Assembly (NCBI RefSeq): GCF_000423285.1
Contig: NZ_AUHR01000003.1
Location: forward strand, 124,001 to 188,000
Direction: 5' to 3'
Length of the DNA stretch: 64,000 nucleotides
DNA from: Laribacter hongkongensis DSM 14985
Lineage (GTDB): Bacteria; Pseudomonadota; Gammaproteobacteria; Burkholderiales; Aquaspirillaceae
In this document: positions 39,624 to 48,567 of the stretch, piece by piece
How the letters are laid out: every line of letters starts with the position of its first letter
How positions within the stretch are numbered: the stretch's first letter is position 1
Position numbers and translations under genes: made by a program
Notes under the pieces: generated by a model
What the model was told of the DNA's origin: nothing
Seen by the model: the letters and a program-made list of their open reading frames with translations, nothing else
Databases searched by the model: none

Positions 39624-40094
39624 ATGGCGCAATGGAAACCGAACGCGACTGTCGCGGCCGTTGTTGAACACGACGGTCGTTTTCTTTTGGTGGAAGAGCA
39701 CACGCCTGACGGGCCGCAGTTCAACCAGCCGGCCGGCCACTGGGAGCTGGGTGAAACCCTTCTGGATGCCGTTGTCCGGGAAACCCGCGAAGAAACCGGT
39801 TTTCTGGTCGAGCCCGTGCATCTGGTCGGCATTTATGCCGCGCCCCGGCGGGATGAGCCTTCGATCGTGTACCTGCGTTTTGCCTTTGCCTGCCGTCTTG
39901 TAGGCGAGGTGCCCGATGCAGAACTGGACGAAGGCATCATCGGCCCGCGCTGGATGACGCTTGAGGAAATCCATGCCAGCAGCGCCCGTCATCGCAGTTC
40001 GCTGGTCGTGCGATGTGCCGAAGATGCCCGCGACGGCCGGCATTATCCGCTGGAGTTGCTGACACATGTCGGCTTCGGGCCACATGCGGCTTGA
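39624..40094 (+). CDS. nudJ: Nudix hydrolase NudJ-like phosphatase
   Basis: The 156-residue Nudix enzyme starts at ATG 39624 behind a GGAG site. Its Nudix box is G-H-W-E-L-G-E-T-x6-R-E-T-R-E-E-T-G-F, and the opening P-N-A-T-V-A-A-V-V-E plus F-N-Q-P-A-G-H are close to E. coli NudJ, which acts on thiamin pyrophosphate and nucleoside triphosphates. As in E. coli, mnmA lies downstream, here separated by one extra gene that overlaps the nudJ end by 29 bases. Confidence 0.9.
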   Translation: MAQWKPNATVAAVVEHDGRFLLVEEHTPDGPQFNQPAGHWELGETLLDAVVRETREETGFLVEPVHLVGIYAAPRRDEPSIVYLRFAFACRLVGEVPDAELDEGIIGPRWMTLEEIHASSARHRSSLVVRCAEDARDGRHYPLELLTHVGFGPHAA

Positions 40095-40623
40095 AGCCTG
40101 CCTGCTGGTGCTGGCGCTGTGGTCTTGCGGGATCCGGGCCGAGAGCCTTGATGTTTGTTACGGCTATGGCTGTCACAAACAGGCTGCGTTCGATGTTTCG
40201 CCAGCAGACATGCAGGAACTGGCCGGTTTGTTTGCCGGAGTTGAGAGTGCTGCCGACGAGCGCCAGGCCATCGCCCGTGCCATTGGCCTGATCGAGCGCA
40301 TAGGTGCGCGCACGACGCTGATCGGTGGTGACCGGGGTGGCAATTTTGCCGATGGAGCCGCAGAAGGCCGGCGTGACTGTGTGGACCACAGTACCAGCAC
40401 GTCTGCATGGCTGGTCTGGCTGGTCCGTCAGGGCTGGGTACGGTTTCATCAGCCCATGGGCCGCACGTGGCGGGCACCACGGATAGTGGATTTGCACTAC
40501 ACCGCCTGGATGCGTGACGACCAGGGGCAGGACTGGGCAGTAGACAGCTGGTTTTTTGACAACGGACACGATGCAGTCGTTGTGCCGTTGCCGGTTTGGA
40601 ACGAAGGATATTCACCGTCATGA
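40066..40623 (+). CDS. Exported protein with a possible transglutaminase-like (cysteine protease) fold
   Basis: This 185-residue protein lies between nudJ and mnmA and overlaps both (29 and 4 bases). It starts with a signal sequence; ATG 40084 is an alternative start. The mature part begins C-Y-G-Y-G-C. Further on, Cys105 in R-D-C-V-D-H-S, His144 in D-L-H-Y-T-A-W and Asp160 in A-V-D-S-W-F-F have the order and spacing of the Cys-His-Asp triad of bacterial transglutaminase-like peptidases. The last part, D-S-W-F-F-D-N-G, matches that fold too. This assignment is inferred from motif pattern only. Confidence 0.65.
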   Translation: MSASGHMRLEACLLVLALWSCGIRAESLDVCYGYGCHKQAAFDVSPADMQELAGLFAGVESAADERQAIARAIGLIERIGARTTLIGGDRGGNFADGAAEGRRDCVDHSTSTSAWLVWLVRQGWVRFHQPMGRTWRAPRIVDLHYTAWMRDDQGQDWAVDSWFFDNGHDAVVVPLPVWNEGYSPS

Positions 40624-41699
40624 CGGAGAAGAAAAAACGCATCGTAGTCGGCTTGTCGGGCGGGGTGGACTCGTCGGTGACAGCCTATCTGCTCAAGCAG
40701 CAAGGTCACGAAGTGATCGGCGTGTTCATGCAGAACTGGGAAGACGACAACGACAGCGAATATTGCTCGATCAAGCAGGATTCCCTTGATGCCATGAGTG
40801 TTGCCGACCTGCTGGGCATTGACATGGAAATCGTCAACTTTGCCAGGGAATACAAGGAGCGGGTGTTCCAGTATTTTCTGGACGAATACTCGGCTGGCCG
40901 CACACCCAATCCGGATGTGCTGTGCAATGCCGAAATCAAGTTCAAGGCTTTTCTTGATTACGCCATGCAGCTGGGTGCCGACTGCATCGCTACCGGTCAT
41001 TACGCACGCAAGCTTGAACGCGATGGCCGCCACTATTTGCTCAAGGGCGTTGATCCGGGCAAGGACCAGAGTTATTTCCTGTACCGGCTGGTGCCGGCCC
41101 AGCTCGAGAAAGCCCTGTTTCCGCTGGGCGACCTGCACAAGACCGAAGTGCGGCGCATTGCCGGCGAGATCGGTTTGCCCAATGCCAGGAAAAAGGATTC
41201 GACGGGAATCTGCTTTATCGGCGAACGCCCGTTCAGGGCTTTCTTGCAGCGTTACCTGCCGATGCACCCCGGCGCCATGGTGACGCCGGAGGGGCGTGTG
41301 GTCGGACAGCACGAGGGGCTGATGTATTACACCCTTGGGCAGCGCAAGGGCCTGAACATCGGTGGCAGCAAGGATGGCAACGGCGAGCCTTGGTTTGTGG
41401 CAGGCAAGGACATTCCCCGCAATGAACTGATCGTGGTGCAGGGACACGACCATCCTCTGCTGCTGAAACCGGTGCTGGAGGCCGAACAGCTCTCGTGGAC
41501 GCTGGGTGCTGCTCCGGATGACGGTGCATATGCAGCCAAGAACCGCTATCGCATGCCGGATGCTGCCTGCGAATTGACGAATCTGTCATCCGGGCGCATT
41601 CGTCTGGCCTTTGCCGACAGCCAGTGGTCCGTGACTCCCGGGCAGTCAGCGGTGCTGTATGACGGCGATGTCTGCCTCGGTGGTGGCGTGATCGTTTGA
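40620..41699 (+). CDS. mnmA: tRNA-specific 2-thiouridylase
   Basis: MnmA inserts sulfur at the 2-position of wobble uridine 34 in tRNA-Lys, Glu and Gln. The 359-residue enzyme has the PP-loop [10 protein letters not shown] (11-20) and the two catalytic cysteines, Cys102 in VLCNAEIKF and Cys198 in [10 protein letters not shown]. The start ATG 40620 overlaps the previous stop (ATGA). Cys-relay residues match the E. coli enzyme closely. A short terminator follows. Confidence 0.98.
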   Translation: MTEKKKRIVVGLSGGVDSSVTAYLLKQQGHEVIGVFMQNWEDDNDSEYCSIKQDSLDAMSVADLLGIDMEIVNFAREYKERVFQYFLDEYSAGRTPNPDVLCNAEIKFKAFLDYAMQLGADCIATGHYARKLERDGRHYLLKGVDPGKDQSYFLYRLVPAQLEKALFPLGDLHKTEVRRIAGEIGLPNARKKDSTGICFIGERPFRAFLQRYLPMHPGAMVTPEGRVVGQHEGLMYYTLGQRKGLNIGGSKDGNGEPWFVAGKDIPRNELIVVQGHDHPLLLKPVLEAEQLSWTLGAAPDDGAYAAKNRYRMPDAACELTNLSSGRIRLAFADSQWSVTPGQSAVLYDGDVCLGGGVIV

Positions 41700-41734
41700 T
41701 CCCGCATGGTCAGATGATGTTGCGCGGCAACACA

Positions 41735-41758
41735 GTCACCCAGATGGGTGGCTTTTTT
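41735..41758 (+). terminator. mnmA terminator
   Basis: A 7-bp stem (GTCACCC / GGGTGGC, loop AGAT, one G-T pair) is followed by TTTTTT, about 35 bases after the stop codon. The rest of the gap to the porin gene (to 41935) is AT-rich and presumably holds the porin promoter, which I could not fix. Confidence 0.75.
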
Positions 41759-41935
41759 ACAACCGAAATATATGACAAAAATATAAATATGTTGTTTGTG
41801 TTGTTTTTTTGTAACGGGAAAAATGATTTTTGATGGTTTTCTGACTTGATAAATCGGATTGTCATGAATACGGCGATATAGTCGCACCACACCGCAGCAA
41901 CGGTGCCAAACAAAATTCCTGTGTGGAGAAACGAC

Positions 41936-43057
41936 ATGAACAAGAAACTGATCGCCGCCGCTCTGGCCAGTGCTTTTATCGCTCCGGCCGTGCTGGCCGA
42001 CGTGCAAATCTATGGCGTGATGAACGCCGACGTTGAGTCGGTGAAGGCTACTGGCGGCACTGCCAATCCGGATGCTTCGCCTGTTGTCGCAAAAGACGTG
42101 AAATCCACCTCGCGTGTGTCGAGCAATACTTCGCGTATCGGCTTCAAGGGTGACGAAGACCTGGGTAATGGCCTGAAGGCCATCTGGCAAGTCGAACAGG
42201 GTGTGAAGATTGATGGCACTGGTGCTTCTGACACTTGGGCAACCCGCAACAGCTTTGTTGGCCTGAGCATCAATGACGTTGGTCAAGTGCTGCTGGGTCA
42301 GTATGACAGTGCTTACAAGGTGCTGGTTGTACCGGTTAACCCGCTGGGTGACGGCATTGCCGATATCAACGTGACCACCTTCAGCCGTGCCAACAACCGT
42401 CTGAAGAATTCGGTGCATTACTACAGCCCGAGCTGGGCCGGTTTCAAGGTTGGTGCATCGTACGGCTTCGGTGAGCAGCAAGGCACTACCCGTGGTAGCG
42501 AATGGGCTCTTGCTGCCAGCTATGATATCGCCGGTTTCAATGTCGCGGCTGGTTACACCCGTAAGAACAATGGTCTGCTGGGCGCCAGCAACAACATCGG
42601 CAATGCGTATAACAATACCGCTTGGCCGGTGGCTGACCAGCTGATTGATGCCAACACCCATTCTTCTGATGCTTGGAAGGCTGTGGTCAAGTACGCTATC
42701 GCTGATACCCAGATTGGCGCAGGTTTCGAGCGTATCAAAGTGACGGATCGTGCCAGCGATTCTGTTTCGCAAAACAGCTGGACTATTGGTGCTGTGCAGA
42801 AGTTTGGTGCCTTTGGTGTTGGCCTCGCGTATGTCAAGATCAACGATATCAGCGGTGAATTTGACAACAGCGGTGCAAACCAGTGGACACTGACCGGTAC
42901 CTACGATCTGTCCAAGCGTACCCAAGCCTATGCCTTCTACACTCGCATCAACAATGACGAGTTCTCGAAGATTGATTTTGCCAACAACCCGATTGGTGGT
43001 ATTGGCTACGGCTCCAACCCGACCGGCTTTGGTCTGGGCCTGAAGCACACCTTCTGA
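41936..43057 (+). CDS. Major outer-membrane porin (Gram-negative general porin)
   Basis: The 373-residue precursor has a classical signal peptide (about 1-20, ending A-V-L-A) and begins D-V-Q-I-Y-G-V-M-N like neisserial and burkholderial trimeric porins. The mature protein is rich in alternating beta strands and aromatic girdles, includes the loop motif S-S-N-T-S-R-I-G-F-K-G-x-E-D-L-G-N-G-L, and ends with Phe (G-L-K-H-T-F), the outer-membrane assembly signal. Its optimal, biased codon use and strong terminator suggest high expression. Confidence 0.95.
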   Translation: MNKKLIAAALASAFIAPAVLADVQIYGVMNADVESVKATGGTANPDASPVVAKDVKSTSRVSSNTSRIGFKGDEDLGNGLKAIWQVEQGVKIDGTGASDTWATRNSFVGLSINDVGQVLLGQYDSAYKVLVVPVNPLGDGIADINVTTFSRANNRLKNSVHYYSPSWAGFKVGASYGFGEQQGTTRGSEWALAASYDIAGFNVAAGYTRKNNGLLGASNNIGNAYNNTAWPVADQLIDANTHSSDAWKAVVKYAIADTQIGAGFERIKVTDRASDSVSQNSWTIGAVQKFGAFGVGLAYVKINDISGEFDNSGANQWTLTGTYDLSKRTQAYAFYTRINNDEFSKIDFANNPIGGIGYGSNPTGFGLGLKHTF

Positions 43058-43081
43058 TCGGTTATTGCGACCGATTCTCGC

Positions 43082-43109
43082 AAACGGGCGCCATTTGGCG
43101 CCCGTTTTT
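43082..43109 (+). terminator. Porin terminator
   Basis: A perfect 11-bp stem (AAACGGGCGCC, loop ATTT, GGCGCCCGTTT) is followed by more T residues, 25 bases after the porin stop. Confidence 0.93.
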
Positions 43110-43151
43110 GCTAACATGTCGTGCTCATTACCGAACAACGACATCTACGTC

Positions 43152-43940
43152 ATGACTATTGTCATCAAGTCCGCTACTGATATCGCCAGGATGCGCGTAG
43201 CCGGCCGGCTCGCTGCCGAAGTCCTCGATTACATCACGCCGTTCGTCAAGCCCGGCGTCACGACCGGAGAGCTTGACCGGTTGTGCCACGACTACATGGT
43301 CAATGTCCAGGGAACGATTCCGGCTCCCCTGCACTATTCTCCGGATGGCCATAACCCCTATCCCAAGTCCATTTGTACTTCAGTCAACCAGGTCATCTGC
43401 CATGGCATCCCGGGTGAAAAAGCCCTGAAAAGCGGTGATATCGTCAATCTGGACATCACCGTCATCAAGGACGGGTACCACGGCGATACCAGCCGCATGT
43501 TCCTGGTAGGCGAATGCACGCCGCAAGCCAGGCGTCTGGTCCGTGTTACCTACGAATGCATGTGGAAAGGGATTGATGTCGTCCGCCCCGGCGCTCATCT
43601 CGGCGATATCGGCCATGTCATCCAGCAATATGCCGAAAACGCTGGCTACTCGGTGGTGCAGGAATTCTGCGGTCACGGCATTGGCCTGAAGTTCCATGAA
43701 GAGCCACAAGTCCTGCATTACGGTCGTGCAGGTACCGGACCGGAACTGAAAGAAGGCATGATTTTCACCATCGAACCGATGATCAATGCCGGCAAGCGTT
43801 TCATCAAGATGAAACCGGATGGCTGGACCGTGGAAACCAAAGACCGCAGCCTGTCTGCCCAATGGGAGCACACGATCCTGGTGACGGCGGACGGTTATGA
43901 AATCCTGACCTTGTCAGAGGGTACTCCTGCCCGTCCGTAA
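43152..43940 (+). CDS. map: Methionine aminopeptidase, type I
   Basis: Map removes the initiator methionine from nascent proteins. The 262-residue pita-bread enzyme shows all five metal ligands: Asp101 and Asp112 (L-D-I-T-V-I-K-D-G-Y-H-G-D), His175 in CGHGIG, Glu208 in TIEPM and Glu239 in SAQWEHT. ATG 43152 gives the standard N-terminus; the reading from 43065 would cross the porin terminator. It is not beside rpsB, so this may be one of two map genes. Confidence 0.96.
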   Translation: MTIVIKSATDIARMRVAGRLAAEVLDYITPFVKPGVTTGELDRLCHDYMVNVQGTIPAPLHYSPDGHNPYPKSICTSVNQVICHGIPGEKALKSGDIVNLDITVIKDGYHGDTSRMFLVGECTPQARRLVRVTYECMWKGIDVVRPGAHLGDIGHVIQQYAENAGYSVVQEFCGHGIGLKFHEEPQVLHYGRAGTGPELKEGMIFTIEPMINAGKRFIKMKPDGWTVETKDRSLSAQWEHTILVTADGYEILTLSEGTPARP

Positions 43941-43962
43941 TCCGGCTGATACCGCTCCTGCC

Positions 43963-43990
43963 AAAGGGCTCCTTCATGGAGCCCTTTTTG
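43963..43990 (+). terminator. map terminator
   Basis: A perfect 10-bp stem (AAAGGGCTCC, loop TTCAT, GGAGCCCTTT) with TTTTTG follows the map stop by 22 bases. Confidence 0.93.
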
Positions 43991-44035
43991 CGTATACCGG
44001 TATGACAGTCCTTGCTCCTGATCCGGGAGGTTGCC

Positions 44036-44455
44036 ATGCCGGTCATTTCTCCTGTGGGCGGCATGGTACCGGTGGATATCCGGCCACGACCAGCAGCTCG
44101 CCCACCTGCCAAAGCTGTTCCCTTGGCACCCCGAAACGATTTCGTATCCGTTCCGCCCGCCTGTGGCTACGTCAACAAGTCCGGGCAAAACCTGCTGGAA
44201 ACCCTGAATGCCGGTGCGTATGCAAGCAGGATGTCAGCGATAACACCAGAGCATTCGGGGCAGCCGGACATGACAGTCTTGCTGGCGAACTCTCCTTACG
44301 GGGCTCCTGCCAATGCACCCCAGACCGTACATTCCACAGCCAGAACGGAGCCCGCCGGACCCCGGCATGGCATCCGGGCAGTTTCTGCCTACCGTGCCAT
44401 GGCCCGTCTGGGCCAGGAACCGGATCAATCGTCGCAAACCTCTCCATCGACATAG
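44036..44455 (+). CDS. Small proline/alanine-rich protein of unknown function
   Basis: This 139-residue reading frame begins at ATG 44036 with a full GGGAGG ribosome site five bases upstream, the best evidence that it is real. The first 35 residues are rich in Pro, Val and Arg; the rest is low in hydrophobics and probably disordered, with no signal peptide. I recognise no family. Its last 31 bases overlap the convergent ychJ-like gene. It is isolated between the map terminator and minus-strand genes. Confidence 0.55.
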   Translation: MPVISPVGGMVPVDIRPRPAARPPAKAVPLAPRNDFVSVPPACGYVNKSGQNLLETLNAGAYASRMSAITPEHSGQPDMTVLLANSPYGAPANAPQTVHSTARTEPAGPRHGIRAVSAYRAMARLGQEPDQSSQTSPST

Positions 44456-44835
44456 ACCCACCGACCGTCCAGTCTCACAAACCGGCTGGTTTCCTGCATC
44501 ATTCCGGCGCGGCCATTGACCTTGTAGCGTGCGGCAAACCGGACCACACCTTGCTGGTCGTCTTCCTGTCCCGCCTCGGATTGCTCGACCCGCAGGCCAA
44601 GCCATTTGACCGGTGTATCGAACCCGAACTCCTCAGGGCAGGTATCCGGATGCCAGCTGGCGCGCAGATAGTCCGCATCCTGCCTCACATAGGCAACATA
44701 GCGCGAACGCATCAGGGCTTCGGCAGTAGGCGCCGGATGACTCCCGTCAAGACGCGGACCGCAGCAGGCTTCCAGAAGCAGTCCGCTGCCGCAAGGGCAG
44801 AGACCGGCAGAGGGATCAGAGCGGCGCCTGGTCAT
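44425..44835 (-). CDS. YchJ-family SEC-C motif protein
   Basis: The 136-residue protein has an N-terminal metal-binding SEC-C motif (C-P-C-G-S-G-x7-C-C-G) and the following T-A-E-A-L-M-R-S-R-Y-V-A-Y-V of the UPF0225/YchJ family, with a cystatin/NTF2-like domain behind it. The C-terminal second SEC-C motif found in longer relatives is absent. The family's role is unknown. Its start overlaps the end of the upstream lipoprotein gene by 20 bases. Confidence 0.85.
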   Translation of the reverse strand: MTRRRSDPSAGLCPCGSGLLLEACCGPRLDGSHPAPTAEALMRSRYVAYVRQDADYLRASWHPDTCPEEFGFDTPVKWLGLRVEQSEAGQEDDQQGVVRFAARYKVNGRAGMMQETSRFVRLDGRWVYVDGEVCDD

Positions 44836-45298
44836 AGATATGGATCAGGAAACGGGTGAAGCCGGCATTGGGGCGTTTGCCGGCAGGCAGGTTGTTGTAA
44901 CGCAGGCGGGCACGTTCGATGGTTCCGATCAGAACCCGGCGCAGGTCGGCCTGGGTGGTCATTCCCCGTTCGAGCTTCGCGGTTTCCTGCCGGTAAACCG
45001 TGAATACGGCGTCGTCAATTGCATTGGGACCAAACAACCGCAGGCGCTCGCGGTTCAGGGCATCTGCGGCCTCCAGCCGGGTCAGTTTGCCGGCACGGAC
45101 TTGGTCGGCAATCGCATTGGCTTCATCCAGAAAGGTCTGCTGCATCGAGGCGGCCTGCGAGGCTGGCTGTTGCGGAACAGGTGTATTGGCAATCACCGGC
45201 ACGGCCGGGCTGCTGTTCAGGCCGGCACAGGCACCCAGTCCGAAAGGCAGCAACAGGATGGCCAGTCGCAGCGGGGCCGGCATCTGTAGACGCATCAT
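44816..45298 (-). CDS. Lipoprotein of unknown function
   Basis: The 160-residue product carries a lipoprotein signal with lipobox L-G-A-C (Cys about 24). A Pro/Ala-rich linker follows and then a helical domain of about 100 residues with many Arg and Leu. ATG 45298 is preceded by AAGGAG seven bases upstream. No domain was recognised. It is followed with overlap by the YchJ-like gene. Confidence 0.72.
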   Translation of the reverse strand: MMRLQMPAPLRLAILLLPFGLGACAGLNSSPAVPVIANTPVPQQPASQAASMQQTFLDEANAIADQVRAGKLTRLEAADALNRERLRLFGPNAIDDAVFTVYRQETAKLERGMTTQADLRRVLIGTIERARLRYNNLPAGKRPNAGFTRFLIHIYDQAPL

Positions 45299-45466
45299 GA
45301 GTTGGCTCCTTCAAGGATAAGTATTCATACGCATTGTCGGTGAGCAATCCCCTTCATCACAAGCCAAACCCGGTCCGGTGAGGAAAATCGTGCCTGCGAC
45401 ATGGTTGAAGCAGGGCCATTCATGCCGCATGCTTATGCCCTTGCCTGTTTTATTGCGGATGATCCT

Positions 45467-45820
45467 ATGCTGGGTGCCCTGACTGTCATCGTCATTTTTC
45501 AGCTTGCCGGTGAGCTGCTGGCCAAAAGCCTCGCGCTGCCGGTTCCTGGACCGGTGCTGGGCATGGCCCTGCTGTTTGCCAGCCTTGCATGGCACGGGCG
45601 CGTACCGCCTGCCCTTGTCAGCCTGGCCGACGGTTTCACCCGTCACCTGTCACTGCTGTTTGTACCCGCCGGTGTCGGTCTGATGGTTCACGCAAGCCTG
45701 CTGGAAAAAGACTGGCTGGCCATCAGTGCGGCCATTTTCGGTTCTACCGTACTGGCCTTGATCGCAACGGCCGTTGTGGCCCGTCTGGTGCAGGCCCGCC
45801 TGAGAAAGCCCCTGTCATGA
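45467..45820 (+). CDS. lrgA: CidA/LrgA-family holin-like protein
   Basis: This small membrane protein (117 residues from ATG 45467; an upstream ATG at 45401 would add 22 mostly non-hydrophobic residues) has four hydrophobic spans. It carries the CidA/LrgA motif F-Q-L-A-G-E and L-P-x-P-G-P-V-L-G-M-A-L-L. In Gram-positive bacteria LrgAB modulates murein hydrolase activity, lysis and pyruvate or glycolate transport. The stop overlaps the lrgB start (ATGA). Confidence 0.87.
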   Translation: MLGALTVIVIFQLAGELLAKSLALPVPGPVLGMALLFASLAWHGRVPPALVSLADGFTRHLSLLFVPAGVGLMVHASLLEKDWLAISAAIFGSTVLALIATAVVARLVQARLRKPLS

Positions 45821-46533
45821 CAATCCAGGTCTGGCAGGGTCTGACGCAGACCCCTCTGTTCGGCGTGGCCCTGACCCTGGCTGCACACCAGCTGGCCATG
45901 CAGGTTTTCATCCGTGGCAAACGGCATCCCCTGCTCAATCCGGTCCTGATGGCCATGGCGCTGGTCATCGCAACCCTGGTGCTGACAGATACCCGTTTCG
46001 AAGACTATTTCCGTGGTGCCGGCTTCATCCAGTGGCTGCTGGGGCCTGCCACCGTCGCCATGGCGGTTCCGTTGTACCTGTGCCTGCCCACCTTGCGACG
46101 CATGGCGTGGCCGGTGCTGGCCGGGTTGATGGCCGGTGTGCTGACCGCCACCGTAACCGCCTGGGCGATTGCCGCATCGCTGGGAGCCGGTCCGCTGACC
46201 CTGCTCTCGCTCGGCCCCAAGACCGTCAGCACGCCAATCGCCATGGGCATCAGTGAAGCCGTTGGCGGCCTGCCGTCCCTTTCTGCCGCCATCGTGATCG
46301 TGACCGGCATCGTTGGTGCCATGCTGGGGCCGACGCTGTTGCGGCGGCTGGGTATTCAGGATCCTGGCCTGCAAGGTCTGGCGCTGGGCGTGGCAGCCCA
46401 CGGCATCGGGGCTGCGCGGGCTTTCCAGATGTCACCCGAAACCGGCGCATTTGCCGGCCTCGGCATGGCTCTGGCCGGTTTGCCCACTGCCGTTTTCGTG
46501 CCGGTGTTCATGACGGCTGTCGGTCTGCATTGA
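45817..46533 (+). CDS. lrgB: LrgB-family membrane protein
   Basis: The 238-residue partner of LrgA has about seven membrane spans and the LrgB signature: L-L-G-P-A-T-V-A-x-A-V-P-L-Y, S-L-G-P-K-T-V-S-T-P-I-A and A-H-G-I-G-A-A-R-A-F. It is translationally coupled to lrgA. Its last 26 bases overlap the convergent sensor-kinase gene. The adjacency raises the possibility that the two-component pair controls lrgAB, as LytSR does in staphylococci, though these regulators are of a different type. Confidence 0.93.
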   Translation: MTIQVWQGLTQTPLFGVALTLAAHQLAMQVFIRGKRHPLLNPVLMAMALVIATLVLTDTRFEDYFRGAGFIQWLLGPATVAMAVPLYLCLPTLRRMAWPVLAGLMAGVLTATVTAWAIAASLGAGPLTLLSLGPKTVSTPIAMGISEAVGGLPSLSAAIVIVTGIVGAMLGPTLLRRLGIQDPGLQGLALGVAAHGIGAARAFQMSPETGAFAGLGMALAGLPTAVFVPVFMTAVGLH

Positions 46534-47824
46534 ACGCTGTGGCACTGCGGAATGTCATGCTGACGGTCAGGCCCTGGCCGGGGGGCGAGATAAACCGCAG
46601 GCTGCCACCACACAGTTCGACCATGCGGCGCACGATCGACAGGCCGATGCCGGAGCCGGAACTCTTCTGTCCGGCCGGGCGGAAAAAACGTTCCCCGAGT
46701 CTTGGCAAAACCTCCGGTGCAACGCCCGGCCCATTGTCGATGACCTGAAGGGTCGGGCCGTTCAGTTCGATGCGGATGACCACCTCGCTGCCACCGTAAC
46801 GGCGGGCATTTTCGATCAGGTTGCCGACGGCCTGTTCCAGCCAGCTGGCCCGGGCCAGCACGGCAACAGGCTGCTGCTCGATGATTTCGATTCCCGGCCA
46901 GTTGTCGCGCAGTGTCCGGGCCATGACGGCCAGATCGACCGTTTCCAGCGCGGCATGCTCGGCGTGGTCAAGCCGGGCCAGCTCCAGCAGCTGTGCAACC
47001 AGCCGGGTGGCGTTCAGGCCGGCACGGCGTACATTGCCGAGTGCCCGGGTCCGTACGTCTTCGCGCGGGGTGCGCTCGGCCAGATCCAGTGCGGCCAGCA
47101 TGCCGGCCAGAGGTGTCCGCAATTCATGGGCGGCATCACCGATAAACCGGCGCTCGCGCTCTATGCGGCCGGCGATTTCGGTCTGCCGCCGGTTGAGTGC
47201 GCGTTGCAGGGGCATGGCTTCGGTCGGTACCGGAGTGACGAATGCCGAGAGGTCATCGTTGTTGCGTCCCTCGACTTCACGGGCAAACGCCGACAGGGGG
47301 CGCAAGCCGCGCCAGACACCCCAGAGTGTCCAGGGCAGCAACAATCCCAGGGCGATCAGGAGCGGCATGACCAGTTTCTTGAGCACTTCGCGCGCCATGT
47401 CCAGCTGGATTGATTCGGGCATGGCCAGCACGATGGTCCGGTCGTGCTCGGTCAGTACATGCGCCAGCCACGGTTTGCCGCGATAACGGATGGTGTCGTC
47501 ATCGCCGATCAGCGGCAGCGGATGGTCCGAGCTGGAGGCAAGCAACCGGCCTTTGTTGTCGTAAATGCTGAACACCGTTCCCAGCGTATGCTCGTCTTCG
47601 TACTTGCGCAGTTCCTGCAAGGTCCGGTCGTCAGCTTCGGTGTGGATCAGGATCAGGGCCGAGCGCTCCAGCTCGCCCTCCATCAGGTCTTTCATTTCGT
47701 GCTGGATGCGCAGGACCACCATGGTGACGACCACCAGCGCCACGATCATCACGCCCAGCGCCAGCCGCAGCGACAGCCGCAGCATCAGCGAGGATTTGAC
47801 TGCCTGCCAGCGGCGGCCTTTCAT
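46508..47824 (-). CDS. Sensor histidine kinase (QseC/PmrB-like)
   Basis: This 438-residue kinase has two membrane spans (about 15-38 and 150-172) flanking a periplasmic sensor of about 110 residues, then HAMP, a dimerisation domain with the H-box G-D-A-A-H-E-L-R-T-P-L-A-G, and an ATPase domain with N-L-I-E-N-A-R-R-Y, D-N-G-P-G and G-S-G-I-G-L-S-I-V. The sensor part is acidic in places (E-A-D-D-R-T), as in divalent-cation or polymyxin sensors. Its start overlaps the regulator's stop (ATGA). The signal is unknown. Confidence 0.92.
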   Translation of the reverse strand: MKGRRWQAVKSSLMLRLSLRLALGVMIVALVVVTMVVLRIQHEMKDLMEGELERSALILIHTEADDRTLQELRKYEDEHTLGTVFSIYDNKGRLLASSSDHPLPLIGDDDTIRYRGKPWLAHVLTEHDRTIVLAMPESIQLDMAREVLKKLVMPLLIALGLLLPWTLWGVWRGLRPLSAFAREVEGRNNDDLSAFVTPVPTEAMPLQRALNRRQTEIAGRIERERRFIGDAAHELRTPLAGMLAALDLAERTPREDVRTRALGNVRRAGLNATRLVAQLLELARLDHAEHAALETVDLAVMARTLRDNWPGIEIIEQQPVAVLARASWLEQAVGNLIENARRYGGSEVVIRIELNGPTLQVIDNGPGVAPEVLPRLGERFFRPAGQKSSGSGIGLSIVRRMVELCGGSLRFISPPGQGLTVSMTFRSATAFNADRQPS

Positions 47825-48492
47825 GCTGCCAGCCTCCAGCCCAGCCCGCGTTCGTTCAGGATGCTGTCCTTGCCCAGCTTGTGGCGCAGTTTGGACAGGT
47901 GGACGGCAAGAGGATTACTGCTGTGTTCCGGCACGTCGTCGTAGACCAGTTGCAGCAGCCGGGATTTGGACAGCGGGATTTGCGGATGGGTCATCAGTGC
48001 GTGAAGCAGGCGCAGTTCGACTGCGGTCAGGTCCAGAGGCTCACCCTGCCGCCAGGCCTGGGTGACATCCACGGCCAGTTCCACGTCGCGCCAGCGCAGG
48101 CGGCGTTCGCCGGCTGGCTGGGCACGCCGCAAGAGGGCGCGCACGCGGGCGAGAAGCTCGTCGACGTCAAACGGCTTGACGACATAGTCGTCGGCGCCGA
48201 GGTTGAGCCCGCGGATGCGCTGCTCAAGTGCATCGCGGGCGGTCAGCACCAGTACCGGAACATCCTTGCCCTGCTCGCGCAGGCGCTCCAGCACGATTTC
48301 ACCGTCCAGCCCCGGCAGGCCGAGGTCAAGCAGGACCATGTCCGGCAGGGAGGGCTGATTCAGCTTGTTCATGGCCTCGGCGCCGTCATTGATCCAGCGG
48401 CAGTGATAGCCGGCATCGGTCAGCAGCTCGCTGAGGGTTTCTCCCAGAATCGGGTCGTCTTCGACGACCCAGACAGACAGCGGGGATGGCAT
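47821..48492 (-). CDS. OmpR/PhoB-family response regulator (QseB/PmrA-like)
   Basis: The 223-residue regulator has a receiver domain (phosphoacceptor in M-V-L-L-D-L-G-L-P, switch Thr in V-L-T-A-R-D, Lys in V-K-P-F) and a C-terminal winged helix (about 125-222). It is first of the two-gene unit with the kinase at 46508. The QseB/PmrA resemblance rests on the linker G-A-D-D-Y-V-V-K-P-F-D-V-D-E-L and size. Targets are unknown; neighbouring lrgAB is one candidate. Confidence 0.92.
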   Translation of the reverse strand: MPSPLSVWVVEDDPILGETLSELLTDAGYHCRWINDGAEAMNKLNQPSLPDMVLLDLGLPGLDGEIVLERLREQGKDVPVLVLTARDALEQRIRGLNLGADDYVVKPFDVDELLARVRALLRRAQPAGERRLRWRDVELAVDVTQAWRQGEPLDLTAVELRLLHALMTHPQIPLSKSRLLQLVYDDVPEHSSNPLAVHLSKLRHKLGKDSILNERGLGWRLAA

Positions 48493-48567
48493 GCGAATTC
48501 ACTCCGGCAACAGGGATCAATACCATGCCAGTAAACCCGGCCAGAGTGAAAACTGCCTGAATGCAAC

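Noticed and set aside
41546-43144. A 532-codon minus-strand frame opposite the porin
   Set aside because: Antisense to a well-supported porin with biased codons that deplete stops on the other strand.
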